From NCBI GenBank assembly GCA_025602915.1, contig JAHLJZ010000055.1, positions 95,026-159,025 of the forward strand: a stretch of DNA of 64,000 nucleotides, given 5' to 3'. The position numbers and the translations under genes are program-made. Origin of the DNA: Paraphysoderma sedebokerense. Lineage: Eukaryota > Blastocladiomycota > Physodermatomycetes > Physodermatales > Physodermataceae. Numbering within the stretch: the first letter of the stretch is position 1; each line of letters opens with the position of its first letter. The notes beneath the pieces were generated by a model. It was not told the origin of the DNA and did no database searches. It saw only the letters and a program-made list of their open reading frames with translations. Positions 33,292 to 46,183 of the stretch are shown here, in pieces.

Positions 33292-36200
33292 TCAATTGGC
33301 TTCTTCTACCAGTTTTTGAAGATGCTGCATCCAATTATCTGTTTTCACAAATGTCACACCCAGCCCACAATCTTCTGCTACTTTATCAACAGTGCCAAAT
33401 TCGTCATCTATATATATAGCATGGCGGTAATGTTTTTGTCGTAAAACAAAATATTTTTGCAAGGAGAAGCAAATTCGAAGATGCTCTGGTGCAACACCAG
33501 GATATCCATTCTATAGAATTTGGAAAATATATCAGTGGCAGAAGTCAAAACAGTCAAAAATAAACATTTTGTATTACCTTCAAAAATTGAAGATCAGGAA
33601 AATTTTCCTCCCCAAATTCCATGATCTCATCATCACTCTTCAATCTAACATAGTCCATTATTAAACCTTCTGCCTGTGCGCGTGCTGTTGTATTTTTGCA
33701 TATTTTAAGAGCAGCTCTAAGCTTCTCAACCACATCTGGATGCACCACAACACAAAAATTTTTAAACCCTTTTGACGATGTTGCCATCGGGAATTTATAT
33801 TGTATTTTTCGAACCCAATCAGCAATCTCTCGCAAGAGAAATATTGCATTGTAACCCAAAGTAATTATAGCAGCTAAATTAGTAATTAATAAATGACAAT
33901 TGATTGTTAGTACTCATCGCTGCAAGAATGATGCAGTATTTAGGAATTAGGATATAAAAAAGTTCTCAGTGGACTAACTTTTTGGAGGGAAAATCTCCTC
34001 AATTCTGTTGAAGTGGTGTGATAAAGATGTACCAAATTGGAAATATCGGCACATATCCTTAGCTCTTAGCAAAGCAGGAGCCTGATTATGAATCTACAAA
34101 ATGGCAAATGTCAGAAATTTTTTGACCAAGTTGAGACTTATTTATAACAATAAATTAGTCTTGGAAGTTGGAGAACATTACCAAAACTACTTTAGCATGT
34201 TCAGGATCACGGACACCCCCCAATGATTTGAGAAGTCTATCCATGGTGGTCACCTCCAGAGATTTAATAGGCCCAATTATATCATAAGACGTTTCAGATT
34301 TAAATAATGATTCGAGTACCCTTGCATCAAAGCAATGGGAAAGCAATTGATTGGTAAGAGAATTAATGTCAGATTCATTTACCTTCAGACCCAGAGTATC
34401 AGGGACTATCAAGGAATCATTGACAGTGATCTTTGGTGCTTGTGGAGGAGGTGAGGATAGTGATTCCATATTGAAGATAATCACATAGAAGGACGGATGA
34501 AATTCTTTTGGCAGGGACAAAAGATCATAAATTTCATGCACTGGGGGAAGAAAAAACAATAATTGATTTTCTGGAAGAGTTGCTACCAAAATCTAAATGT
34601 CACACCTGATGTGGTCAGCTTATCACTTGGGTAACCACAGCAAATTACAAACAGTAAGAATGAAGAACAGACCCTTCTATAATGCACAGACACAAATTGA
34701 CATAATCCCTGAATTTGAATTGATGCAGATATTTTCAGCTTAATTACTAAGCATTTCTGATATCTCTGCATAAAAATAAAAGTAGTTTGCAATGGCATAG
34801 ACTTTTCAATTACAAGATCCTGTGCTGTTAACCTATGTCAGAAATGCCAATGTTAAATATTTGAAACACTTATTAGAAATGAAAGAATCTTTGTATCTGC
34901 ATTCTGCATGTCAATTTTACAAAGAATACAAACCCCTTCAAAGGCATCGCCATCGCCTGTGTTGGATCAACTGATACCAACTGAAGAGGGTATTTGTGTT
35001 TGAAAACTGCAACAAACCCGTGCCAACATCTAGCGGTCGAATAAGGCATTAGAAAGACTTAAGAAATTTCAAATGAATGAAAAGAACATGATTTACAATG
35101 AAACATTGGGCCGCCGAGGATCCATGTTGACTTGGGCAATACCCTCCATCGTGCTTGGGAAACCCAGCACCTAATATGAATGATAAAAAAATTGTATCAG
35201 TATATTACGTAACTATTGTTTACATCACTAAAAATAGAGCTTACTGGAGACCTCAGTGGAGACGTTGCAACACACTGCAGTTCTGGTGATGTTCTCAAAT
35301 GATTTTGGACATGCTGCTTGTCAAGGTGGTTGTTCTTCATGACATCTGACATTACTTCAGATGAAGGTGTCTAAATAAATCAATCCGAGATGTAAATTGT
35401 AATTGTAATTTCGAAATGAGAGGGTTAAGTGACCTACAGCTTCAACAACTTCCATCATACTTTGATTGGAAGTTTTCAACACAGGAGTTTTTGGAGGAGG
35501 CAGAGGAGGCAGAGGAGGTGGAGAGGACAGTGGTGAGGTTGTATGGGGTGAACCCTTGGTTTCTGAAGTACTGGATTTCCTTGATGACGACTTATAATTA
35601 TTGTGGCCTTAGAAAACAAAACCAAATGTAAATAAAAGTTGTTATGTCAGTGAGAAAGTAAGAATACAGCATAGAATTATAAGATTGGTAATATACCATT
35701 GCTGACAAGTGCTTTGGCATCCTATATATCATTCACCAGAGTCAGATACATTGACAATTAAATTTTGGAAGGAGACAGAATAGAATAAGCAATATAATAA
35801 ACACGAACCAGTTTCATATTGGAGTTGGGCCTCTGATTTCTTTCTTGGTTGGGAAGGCTGTTGTCGGATGTCTGATTGGTCAATGAGCGCAGCCTCTTTT
35901 GGAGGAGGGACTCATCATCAGATTCAGAAACAACTTCCATTGGTTGACTGATCAGCTCTGGTTTTTCTGCTTTCACAGTACTGGTATCAAGACTTTGATT
36001 AGATGGAGACGATGTATCCAAGTCTGACGTGCTCCTCTTGCGTTTCGACAACTTTGTAAGCGCAACATCATCTTCAGATGATTCATCTCTATCTGCCTGC
36101 AAGCATCAAGCAACACCAAAAGGAGAAAAGCAAGCAGTTAGCATCCTCTTTTTCCTAATAAATTATTGCTTAGTACTCACAACTCTTCGCTTCCGATGCA

Positions 36201-36951
36201 GATTGAGGTTAAAATCCCGTAGAAGAGCAGGAAACATGGGATCTTGAATCAAGTCCTTCTCATTCTCCCACTATTCATCAACAGAAACATTTCAAAGGGT
36301 TAGGATATACTTGACACAAGGAACAGTTGTTCCTTGGCAGAAAGCATGATTATTCCAGACTTAAAAGTTCCTACCGTATAATCTGTTCTCGAAACAAATT
36401 ACAATGGCCCACCAGACCAATATTGGGTTGGCAAATAGATGAGGGTATACATTTAGTTACTGCTCCATTTCACAGGTAGGCATGAAGTGCCGCCACCCAC
36501 AGAGATCAAGGCAAGCCCGACACGCAACAGCCGCCTGGACCTGTCACCTGTCCAAGAATGGCAATCCAAAAAAATTATGAAGAACCAAAGAAAACGGTCC
36601 AACATTAGATATATGAAATGCCCAGTAATACGCACCTAAAACTGAGTCGCAACTCTTATATTTGACTTTGAACAATTTCAATGGCTACACCGAAAAGCTG
36701 TTAAGATCAATGACATGAAAAACACTCAGTCTATCCAAAGCCACAAGATATCTCCATCACTTCTATGCCCAATCTATTTGACTGGTGATATGAATTGAAT
36801 TCGCGGCGGAAGACAACCAGATCTGAATACTGCAAAGAAACCAACAGATTTCTGCACTCACCTCATTGTTCCTCATGATGATCTTCTCTTCCAAAATCTT
36901 CTCTAACACATAATCCACCATGTCGGGTGGCAGATCTGACAACAGAGACAT
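33292..36951 (-). CDS. Unknown 12-exon gene, 667 residues
   Basis: Exons (minus) 36951-36862, 36270-36181, 36096-35809, 35721-35697, 35607-35438, 35370-35245, 35170-35097, 35029-34930, 34592-34182, 34093-33979, 33873-33578, 33510-33292; all phases agree, giving 667 residues. Exon 8 could instead end at 34921. I do not recognise the family. The N-terminus is short and helical (PPDMVDYVLEKILEEK). Residues ~60-160 are acidic, Ser-rich, with a basic KRKRS patch (nuclear-signal-like). A Pro-rich linker (PPPLPPLPPPKTP) lies at ~185-205. A globular part begins near 290 (WHGFVAVFKHKYPLQL). The C-terminal ~200 residues look like a compact alpha/beta domain ending with YIDDEFGTVDKVAED...TFV, reminiscent of a HAD- or SPOC-like fold but without a full motif. 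Likely a nuclear protein; function unknown. Confidence 0.65.
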
Positions 36952-38018
36952 TGTTAGTGGTAGGCAATCATGAAAACTAATTTTGCGTTTATTTGGAGTC
37001 CGAAAGGTTAACGGAAAAGGCGACTGTGATGCTTGTTTTGGTTCATGTTCAGCGATTTCCCAAGCAACGGCGACCGCGTGGAAGCATGTGACGTACGGCA
37101 AACTTCATTCCTCAGAATTTTTATTTTCCTAATTCAAATCATGATGAAGTTTTCTATTTCCAATGTATCTGGAATCGATTAACATTTGGCCAGAATCTTC
37201 AACATTGAACAGTATCTACTCAGATCAGTGATCCTTCTGTCATTTTGTATTCAGCAATTGATTTTGTTGCTGTTGTCAGAGAAAGGAGAGTACCGATTTC
37301 CAAAGGTGCTTGGACTAATATTTGAGGAGATACTGCTCAATGTTCACTGCTAGCTATATTATGTTATTTTATGTTTATTGCACTTTGCCAAGTGTGGCTG
37401 TCTACACCGATAGCTCTAGCCGCCTTGCACCACCAATTTTCTGCAAATTGCACCTGATCGTAAATTCAACAAGAATTTGCACCAATGTCCTGTCTGAACA
37501 TGAATATCTGGTGGGATAGATCAACGGACAATCGCTATACTAATAGTGTAATTGTACTGATATGAAACTATATTCTCTAGGCTAATTCAGATGGGCAGCA
37601 TCAGCACTACCTTGAAAATCTTTTGGATCGCCGGTTGAAGACTATCAATCCGGCTGATTTCACATTCCTCGATCATTCTCCGACCTCAATCAGTCTCGTA
37701 ACCTTTATGTGCAGACTTACAGCTGACCAAGCGGGCAGATTTTTGAATAATCGATTTATCAAGGAATAAAAAATCCCTGATTTCTGCATATAATCCGGCT
37801 GGTGAATTAGAGAACCATTTTAAATATGTCTGAGTTTCAAACTTTCATTCACGCATAATTTCCAACTGTCGCATCAGCTTTTGAATTCGAGGTTGTCAGC
37901 GGTCAACTTAGGGCCGAGCTTCGAGCGTGATTTGAAAAGGGCCCGGCTAGGAAACTTGATAACCTCTAAATTTTTGGCTGCTCCTATCTTGAATTTACAA
38001 GGCTATTTTCCACGGGGA
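36952..38018. other. Divergent spacer; BRAT1-like 5' end unresolved
   Basis: Separates the starts of the unknown gene (36951, minus) and the BRAT1-like gene (38019, plus). The plus-strand frame is open back to 37881 without an ATG, so an upstream coding exon of the BRAT1-like gene may lie in ~37560-37900. Nothing else recognised. Confidence 0.4.
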
Positions 38019-41000
38019 ATGCCTTCGAAATATTGGGACATAACTTATTCTACGCTCTCTCGGATTCCTGATATTCATACCGCAATCGTCGATGAGTCTC
38101 GTCATGAAAATATCCTGTATATCCTCTCACTATACGTTCGACTCGACAAGGCTAGAGCTGTGAAGAACTTGTTTCAGGATGATGTTCTTAGGATATTCGA
38201 AGTATGTCATTCGAGTTCATTTTGAATGAACAATGCTGACAATTGTTGCTCGATACCTTTATCAGAATTGTCTGTGTGTCGATGATTTTCGCATTCAGTC
38301 GATTGTGTATAGGCTATTTGCTCAGATAATCATGGTAGATGATGTGTCGGCAGGATTCTCCGCATTGATTGACTACCGGAATGGATATTTCTTGGCTCCT
38401 GTATTGTCGTCTCTGAAGCACCAAGAACCTTTGATGAGGATATCAACTTTGACGTTCTTGGACGCTATTTTGGGCTCTCCAGATGGTTTCCCTTGGTAAT
38501 TATGCGCTATCATCTACAAAATTGGATTGACCATGTGAGTAGTCAGACATATGAATTAATTACTTCTGCAGGATTACCACCCAAGAAGATATTCTACTAG
38601 AAATAGTTCGGTGCCTTCACGATTCTAGCCAATTTGTAAGTTCTCTGGTTTTTGCATAAAAAACTTTTGCAATCAAATCTAATCATTTTCCCAAGGTTGT
38701 ACAATGTGCTTCCGTATTCTTAAGCAAATACTTAGGGAACCCTGGACGTAGTAAAACATGTGATATCGCTTTTCAAATTTTGCTGTCAACGAATCTTAGT
38801 TCCTCCCTTCATCATCTTCATGGATCCGAGTCCCCGCTTGAACGTTTATCCTTTCTAGAATTCGTCTGGTCTATTCTTCAAGTTGACATTTCAGAGACTG
38901 ATATCATCCAATTACCTGAATTGGTACGGAACTTATGTGTATATGGCCAGTTCAGTGCTTGATCCTAATAGTTATTTGCTCCAATTTGGCGTTGTGTTGA
39001 ATGTCCAAAACTCTCAGATATCGAAAACAGTAGGATTGCTGTATGATTCGAATAAGCTGGTTCGATCTATGTCCTCGCAAATCATTTCTACAGTGCTGTC
39101 GGGAAACGTTTCCAATTTTTTCGACTTAACGAATGCCAGTCCAGTATGTACGGAATCTGCGTTTCTTTACTCATTATTCCAATATTTTTCTGTGGTAATT
39201 AAACTGATATACATGTGCGTAGATTTGTATCATCATGTTGTGTCGCCGCTCCTTTTACACCTACAACCCGAAATTGCGGCTACTGGGTTGAGATGCTTCA
39301 GTGCACTCATTAGATCCCGCCACTTAAGTCAACGCGATGCTCGCTTCCTTATCTCCATGACGTTGCATCTAGCGTCTACAGCATTCGACGTTAAATTCGA
39401 CGGGATTCAGTATTTTAATGACACCCAATATGAGAGTGAGATTTACGACTTTGAAATGTGGAAGCAGAGATTCGAGTCTTCCGGTTTTCATTTAGTAGGT
39501 TTCTGCTCTCCTAGCTATATATGCGACTGTATCCACTCATTGGTTGCACAGGACTAACTTCAGCTGTTCCAGATTTTTCGCCGGAAACCGAATCGCGAAA
39601 TACAAACCTGTGTTGTTTCTACCATTGAAACTCTTGTTATGACAAGAACGTTATCAGACAATGTTTGCGTCGTCTTCGGTTCCATACCTCATCGTCCATA
39701 AATCTAATTGTGTCCCGAATGAAACAGGAATTCCTCACGCTCGGCGACTTGTTATCACTCTTGCTACACAAGAACCATAATTATGCGACGTTCACCCATA
39801 TTATGTCTATCATCCAACATATGCTGCAACAATTAAGTGAAGTTAAATATGATGTACAAACGGCTTTCTTCAAAAATGTGAGCTCGTTTCTATAACTTGT
39901 TCCCTCGGTCATCAGTTAAACATAGATTGACAACTTTCCTTCATCATAGATTATTTCGAAGCTTTTCGCATTGATTTTACCGTCACCTTCGTCGACTGAA
40001 TTATCATTCCATGCATCCTTGCAACCTAGTCAAGTAACTCTATGCCTAAATCTTATTGGCAAGTTTGCAACCAGCGAAGTTCTGCATGCGTCTAAATTAT
40101 TCTTTCAATGTGTACGTAATTGCACACCATAGATGTGCACCTTACTATTTCTATACAAAAATTAGTGAGTAATGTTTGAAACGACTGACAGAAATGATTC
40201 TCCTTCTCCGGCACTTAAATAATAGTATTCCACAACCCTGCAAGAAATTGTTGACAACTTTAAGTTCGATATGGATTGGGATATTCGGGATTCGATTGTG
40301 AATTTAGTGAGGGGTATTATAGTAAGTTGAGTGTATTTTTCGACGTCTGATCCTCTTATCCTCTATAACATGCCTTGCGTCACACAATATAGTGTCACCA
40401 TATACACTGCTCACCCGCAGAAAATGAGTGGCTGCATCAATTTACAAGAGATTATGACCTACTTCAGGTTTTAGTAGACAAGTTGAATGACGATGAAGGC
40501 TATGTCAGAAAGAATGTGATTGACTCTGTAAAGGTAAATCAGATGTACTTTTTACCGCCAAACAGCCTTTTCGGCCTAACTCCCTCCGTAATTCTGCTAT
40601 CCGCTGAATAGACCATAATCGAGTGTCCATCTGGTTTTCAGTATATTGAACCCTTCCTGCGAAGGCACCTAACGGCGATAATTGATATGCTGTTTGATTC
40701 CGAAGCAATTGTCAGGCGGAGTGTTCTGGAGTTGGTAACCACCCTATGCACCGGTGGAAAGGGCGGTGAGATTCTTCTGGCTTATGAGTTGTTTGGATCT
40801 GACGAAGGAGGCGAAGATAGAGTTGAAGGAATCATATCGTTCGTGTTGTCTACAATTTTACGTGATGGTGTTCGAATCCTACAACTGACTTCTTGAATGA
40901 CTTAGGAAAAATGAAGTGTCCCAATTATCGTCAGATGCAGATTGGGAAGTTCGGCGCCGTCTAATTTGGGTTCTCCATAAACTATGCACAACGAACCAAG

Positions 41001-41701
41001 CAGATCTCGGAAAAACGGGGGTCATTCTACGGCGATTTTGGCGTTTCTTCAAGATTCATGGAGACGATACTCTGCTGGAATTGGTGTGTATCTAACCTGC
41101 ATTATTGACCTAAACGTCTATCTCTTGCTCATAATCTGTTTAATCCTTATTCCTGTGAAAGACGATGGACTCATCTAGAATAGTTCGCATCGAATCTACC
41201 CGCGCTCTGTACGAAATTTATAGATTTATTAGTGATTCTATTTTACCGTCTATATCCTCCGTCGCGACTACTTCCGGCAACGTGGACAACGGTTCCAACA
41301 AAAGATCCAATCCACCATTCTTAACATTTGCGTATACCCAGCGCCTCCTGGTTGATTTTTACCGTAAAATTGAACCAGACATCATAGGAACCGATTATGT
41401 GGAAAACGAAGAGCTGTACTCATCACTTATCATGAGCGCACACAAAGAGGATTCTACTGAAAAGGATGACCTCGACATCAAAACTCTAGAACGAAAATTT
41501 ATGGAGGAGTCATTAAATCTAGACAACTGGCTCGAAGAGCGTGTTTATAACTCTAAGACAAATGGGTTGTCCGGCTGCGGCGACAGCGAATGGGGTTGCG
41601 TGCATGGACGAGACGATAGTGAAGGTGGCGATGTACAATCCATGAACAGCAATGATTGGGAAGATGATGAATTGTACGAGAATACTATGGATTGTTATTA
41701 A
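38019..41701 (+). CDS. BRAT1: BRAT1-like HEAT-repeat protein
   Basis: Exons 38019 (first in-frame ATG)-38201, 38266-38495, 38572-38635, 38696-38923, 39018-39494, 39573-39668, 39728-39877, 39950-40111, 40226-40321, 40468-40533, 40642-~40847, 40906-41083, 41162-41701; about 890 residues. The junctions at 39494-39728 and ~40847 are the weakest. The prot is helical HEAT/ARM-like throughout, e.g. YVRKNVIDSVK, SEAIVRRSVLELVTTL, DADWEVRRRLIWVLHKLC and RIVRIESTRALYEIY. The C-terminus is acidic and ends NTMDCY. In animals, BRAT1 is a HEAT protein that binds the INTS9/INTS11 endonuclease pair, inserting its C-terminal Cys-Tyr into the INTS11 active site. That tail and the DWEVR-type repeats are my evidence. 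A generic HEAT protein is the alternative. Confidence 0.6.
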
Positions 41702-42055
41702 AGAAATAGTTCACTGCTAATAGAATTAGTCTTCAAAGCGCGATACCACTTTAAGATCAATCGGCGATCTTAATGTATGTATATTGTTTAACGAAACCAC
41801 CGCTAAGTTGCGGAGTAGATTTCGTCATCGCGGAAAACAAGAAGTACTAGGATGAGTAGGAAGAGTTCATTAAGGCGCGAATATTGAGGTTGACGTCATC
41901 GCTGGCATAGTTGAATTTATCGGCCAATTCAGTGCTTCAAGTGTTATAAAGCAACAGCGTTGCACTTGATTCAATCACTGAGATTTTGATGAAAATTGGC
42001 CTCTTTTTAATCTAGTGTAACCTATAGTCTGACAGTATCATCAGAGTTATCAATA
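41702..42055. other. Intergenic spacer
   Basis: Between the BRAT1-like gene and the small Gly-rich gene, both on the plus strand; no gene seen. Confidence 0.45.
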
Positions 42056-42537
42056 ATGGCTACAGGCATAAATACTTCTCGTGACTTTACAGGTGGAGGC
42101 AAAGGTGCAGGTATGAAATAATTGCATCTGTAGCAATTCTAACTTAAGCAAACGAATGACGCTTAATTAATTAACTAAACACTCTAAGGTGGAGCGATTG
42201 GTGCTGGCGGTGAAGATGGAAGTGGTTCGTATTTTCTTCCTTCCGCAGTGCCAAAATATTTGGTATATTTGGTCAAATTACGCCAACTTAAGGAAGTGCT
42301 CCATGGTTCCCTGAATACTCACTACATCATTTGATTGTAGCTCGAGTTGGCATTGGCGGACCAGGAGGAGGAATGCCTGGAATTGGACATGGCGCCGCGG
42401 GAGCCACCGTCACTTTTTCCTCGAGACCGACTGCAGGACAAGAGCCCCGATTTGGGGTAGAATTGAATCAATCCGATCCGTTAAAATCAAAATCTGGTGG
42501 TGAGGAATGCGATACGAGACGGAAAGATGAAATTTAA
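42056..42537 (+). CDS. Small Gly-rich hypothetical protein
   Basis: Exons 42056-42110, 42189-42224 and 42341-42537 join in frame to 95 residues. Each junction keeps a Gly-rich reading (GGGKGAG|GAIGAGGEDGSG|ARVGIGGPGGG), which is why I believe the splicing: two independent introns both extend the same composition. The first half is almost only Gly, Ala, Thr and Ile/Val. The second half is polar and ends charged (ECDTRRKDEI). There is no signal peptide. The family is not recognised; compositional bias makes matches unreliable. It might be a short cytoskeletal or RNA-binding-type low-complexity protein, but that is a guess. Confidence 0.55.
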
Positions 42538-43335
42538 GAAGGAACGATTGACAGAGGCAGTATTGTTGCTATCTGTTCTATGTATTGAATGCGAGGAGTT
42601 GCTAACTACCCCGCGGAGCTGGGTATATGCAAATATCATGAAATTATAGTTATTAAGGAGTTTATATTTGACTAGCATTAATCAATAGCATACATTGCAT
42701 TCATTTTGTTCAAAAGTGCCTTCTTCGTCGCATCTTCCCACAGAATTGTAGCAGTTGCCTGGAATGCGGCGTACGAATTACAAAGGCCAAAGCTTGATAA
42801 GAATATATTATTCGAATAAACTGCTGTGTTGAAGGGTCTTTGATACACTTCCTGTTGTTACATTTCTTTGTTCTTATTAAATATGAAAAGCTAAAAATGA
42901 TATTTCCGAGTGTGGTGGAGTCGTGCTCGCAAAGTCAAAGTCGCCTGCCACAATCAATCCTTGAAAGATTTTGCATCTCCCGCACATCTATATAGTTACA
43001 TCGTACGCTGATTTCTTCACCACATAGGGAAAGCGTCGATAGCATCGATTACAGGAAGTTCGACGTCGACATTAAGAACACGGTTCCCATAGTCTTCCCT
43101 TCCTCCCGACAATACGCCTACCCAGTCCACACTAGGGAACCCGATACAACACCAGTCTTGTTTCACGTTTCAATTGCAACTCTTTCGTCATGTTATCCGC
43201 AAATAAACCAATCAAGGAGTATAATTTGTGGGATGGATTGGAAGATATAGAGGCTTCCGCTGAAATTATGGGTGAAAAACGAAAGGTACAACGCGGATTT
43301 GGTCCCACTTTCATCACAATGTGAATACGCTGAAG
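42538..43335. other. Upstream region of the CENP-C gene
   Basis: No clear gene. An open stretch from an ATG near 43189 could splice (GTACAA...CTGAAG) in frame to the CENP-C start at 43336 and add ~32 residues, but the shorter start fits the family better. Confidence 0.45.
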
Positions 43336-46183
43336 ATGCCTCCTTATACTGGTGGCATGCATTCCCAGTTAACTGACTCAATTATACTTTGCATTTTTCA
43401 CATTAAACAAAGCGTCAGAATCCAAAAGATCGCAACAAATTCGCCAATATTGGTGTTGAAGGACGGTAAGTTTGATGCAGCTACTTGCACAGATGGTGGT
43501 TGAATTTTTCCGAGAGCATAGTGCATTTGCCATGTTCAAAGTTTATTCATTAATAGTTCTTATCTGGTGCTTACTGATGTTGTTACATATCGTATATGCC
43601 CAAACGCATTCGTTCGCTATTACAAATTTTAACATCGTATCACATATTTGTTTACTTTGCTCTGTGTCTCTAGAAAAACCGGTATTAAAGCGCCAGAGAA
43701 CCTTCCTCGAGATGAGCACGGGTTGCAGGATGTTGAAGAGTATTTTAAATCGGATGAGGAGAATGAGTCAGAGGATGAACCGGAAGAAAATGAAAACGTG
43801 TCCGAGGTAGTCGCCAACAATGACAAATCTGATGATGACATACCGTTGGGAGATAGTTATGACGAAACTCAAGTTGGTATGTGCTGTATTATTTTCTTGA
43901 ATTAGGGTTGTTAGAAGTCTAACGTTGTCTGCATCCAAACCCACCAATCTGAATATATCTATCTTTAAACAGAGTCCGATGATTATGAAAGAATACCTAA
44001 TTCATTTCCTACCTCCCCGATCCTTAAACAAACAACGGCACCTACAGATCTTACCAATTTGCCAGACGCACAGACGTCTGCGTTCAAAACACCCCATAAA
44101 GGTGATATTCTCACATCAGCAAAGAAAACTCCAGCAACTGCTCTCCGAAGTGCCAATCAAAACCGCCGAATCAGAGAGGTCGATGACGATTTCGTCAAAG
44201 CTATTGTCAAAAGAGTGCGTTATCTGCTCTTCATTTGCTTCATGAAAGATATCACTAATATATTTCACTATTTTAGACCCCTGCACGGCCTCTACGCGAG
44301 GTTATTCCTTCATCATCAGATATCGAGGAACAGAACAATCAGGAACAACTTCCAGAGCAGTTTGAAAATGCATACGACGACAGTGAAATAAATGAAGAAA
44401 AACAGCCATCGGCAGGTCCTGCTGATAATACCGAACACAAGGAAGGTGTTGCAATTCGAAAAAGTCTTAATCGACATGAGTCTATTGTTTTCGACGAAGG
44501 AAATACCCAATCTGATTCTGAGGAAGAACAGCAAGAAGAGGAAGACGAAGAGGAAGAAATACCTTGCGCCGCGGAAGATTCAGATACCGAAGGTGATAAG
44601 CAGGCAGCCAGCTCTATGGATCTTGATCAGGATGAAAGACATGATAGCACCGAAGTGTCGAATGAGATCAGCGCTAAGTATGATGACGGTGGTGTTCCTG
44701 ACTATGGTTACGATGATTATGAGCCTACCCAAGTTGATGAAGTTGACATCAATGAACCCAACGAAAAAAAAAACGAAGCCGAATCTGATAGCGAGAGTGA
44801 ACAAGAACACGATGAATCCGAACAGGAGGCAGAACATTCAGCAAATGAGGAATCAGAAACTGAACAGCCAGAGGTTGCGATGCGGGGAAGAAACAGAGAT
44901 AAAGTTGTGTCAAGAGTGGCCAATAAGTCGAAGCCTAAAGCAGCGCCGAAGCCGAAGTCAAAACCTGTCGCGAGATATCAGAGCAAGCGGACATATGATG
45001 ACTCCGATGCTGAAAACCAACACGAAGATGAGGATGATGAAGATGATGACGGAAGTGCGTTATTTCCGTGCTTTCCTTGAGAACGCTTCAATCGGTGTCA
45101 GCTAACAAATTCACAATAAAACTAAAGCACGACGCAGCAAACGACGGAGAATCAAACCACTGGAATGGTGGCGAAATGAGAAGCAGGTTTACGTCCGCAA
45201 AGCTATTAACGGTAAGACATAAGTGCGCTCGTTCTCAGGACTTCAGCAATCCATTAATCTCATATTACTTTGCTTTAACAGCACCAACCGGCAAAACATT
45301 CGTTACAACAGTGAAGGAAGTAGTCTACGCACCCCCTCCATCGCCTCCTACCACTCTCGGACGTCGTCAGCCACATAACCCTACCCTGCAATCAAAACTG
45401 AAGAAGCACAACCTGAGCGAAAAACCCAATCCTGATGTCCCAGTTATTAATTACACGGATGGCACCGAAAAGATGACTAGAGTTACGGTTACGCCAGATT
45501 ATTTAGACCCGAAGCTGGTAAAGGGACAGGGCTTTTATTTCCAAAAACTGTTTAGCGAAGGAGAATTCCTGAACAGTGGTGTCATCGAGCTCCCTAAGGA
45601 TGGAAAGAAGGAGAATAGAAGCAGTCATGACAACGCTTTCGTATGTTGCATGATTCGATCTCTTCATTCTACACACATTGATGGTTTGCTAAATTTATGC
45701 GGTTATTCAATTATTAGATCTTCACCGTCGTTTCTGGAACAATCAAAGCTACAGTTCATAAGACTACATTTGTTGTAAAAACTGGATCCCAGTTCTACGT
45801 TCCTCGAGGTATGAGTTCAACTTCAGGCTTTTCTACTCCGTCTGTGTGCTACTATCTTAGTTTGCCTCATTTTAACATTCTCGCATATGCTCCGTTTTCC
45901 GTATCGAAAAGGCAATCAATATTCAATCGATAACCTCGGGAATTCCAAAGCCAGAATATATTTCGTTTCCGCCAAAGAAGTCAAACCGTCTTCCTTATCT
46001 TCATCCTCCTCGACAGTTACCAAAGCTGCCGCCGTGACAAAAGTAGCACCTAAAAAAAGTGAGAAAGTGAACAGAAACGTACCGCCGAAATCAACCAAAG
46101 GTTACAATAAAGGGAAGGGGAAAACTGTTCGGCGACGTGTTCAAAGCGATGATAGTGACGCCAGCGACGACAGCAGCGAATAA
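43336..46183 (+). CDS. MIF2: CENP-C / Mif2 inner kinetochore protein
   Basis: Exons 43336-43351, 43429-43465, 43674-43876, 43973-44214, 44277-45054, 45128-45211, 45282-45640, 45718-45808, 45912-46183; 693 residues, all in frame. CENP-C binds CENP-A nucleosomes and connects them to the Mis12 complex. N-terminus: NKFANIGVEGRKTGIKAPEN then DEHGLQDVEEYF, the Mis12-binding-type block of fungal Mif2. A long acidic Glu/Asp/Ser-rich middle follows. The CENP-C signature is at ~427-445: RRSKRRRIKPLEWWRNEKQV, made by joining exons 5 and 6. C-terminus: the dimerising cupin barrel (~545-610), read across three exons (PDYLDPKLVKGQGFYFQKLF, IFTVVSGTIKATVHKTTFVV, GNQYSIDNLGNSKARIYFV), followed by a Lys/Ser-rich tail. 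All three hallmarks are present. Confidence 0.95.

Noticed and set aside
40855-40900. GGTGTTCGAATCC-like tRNA B-box
   Set aside because: No A-box or cloverleaf can be formed around it, and it lies at a BRAT1-like exon/intron boundary.
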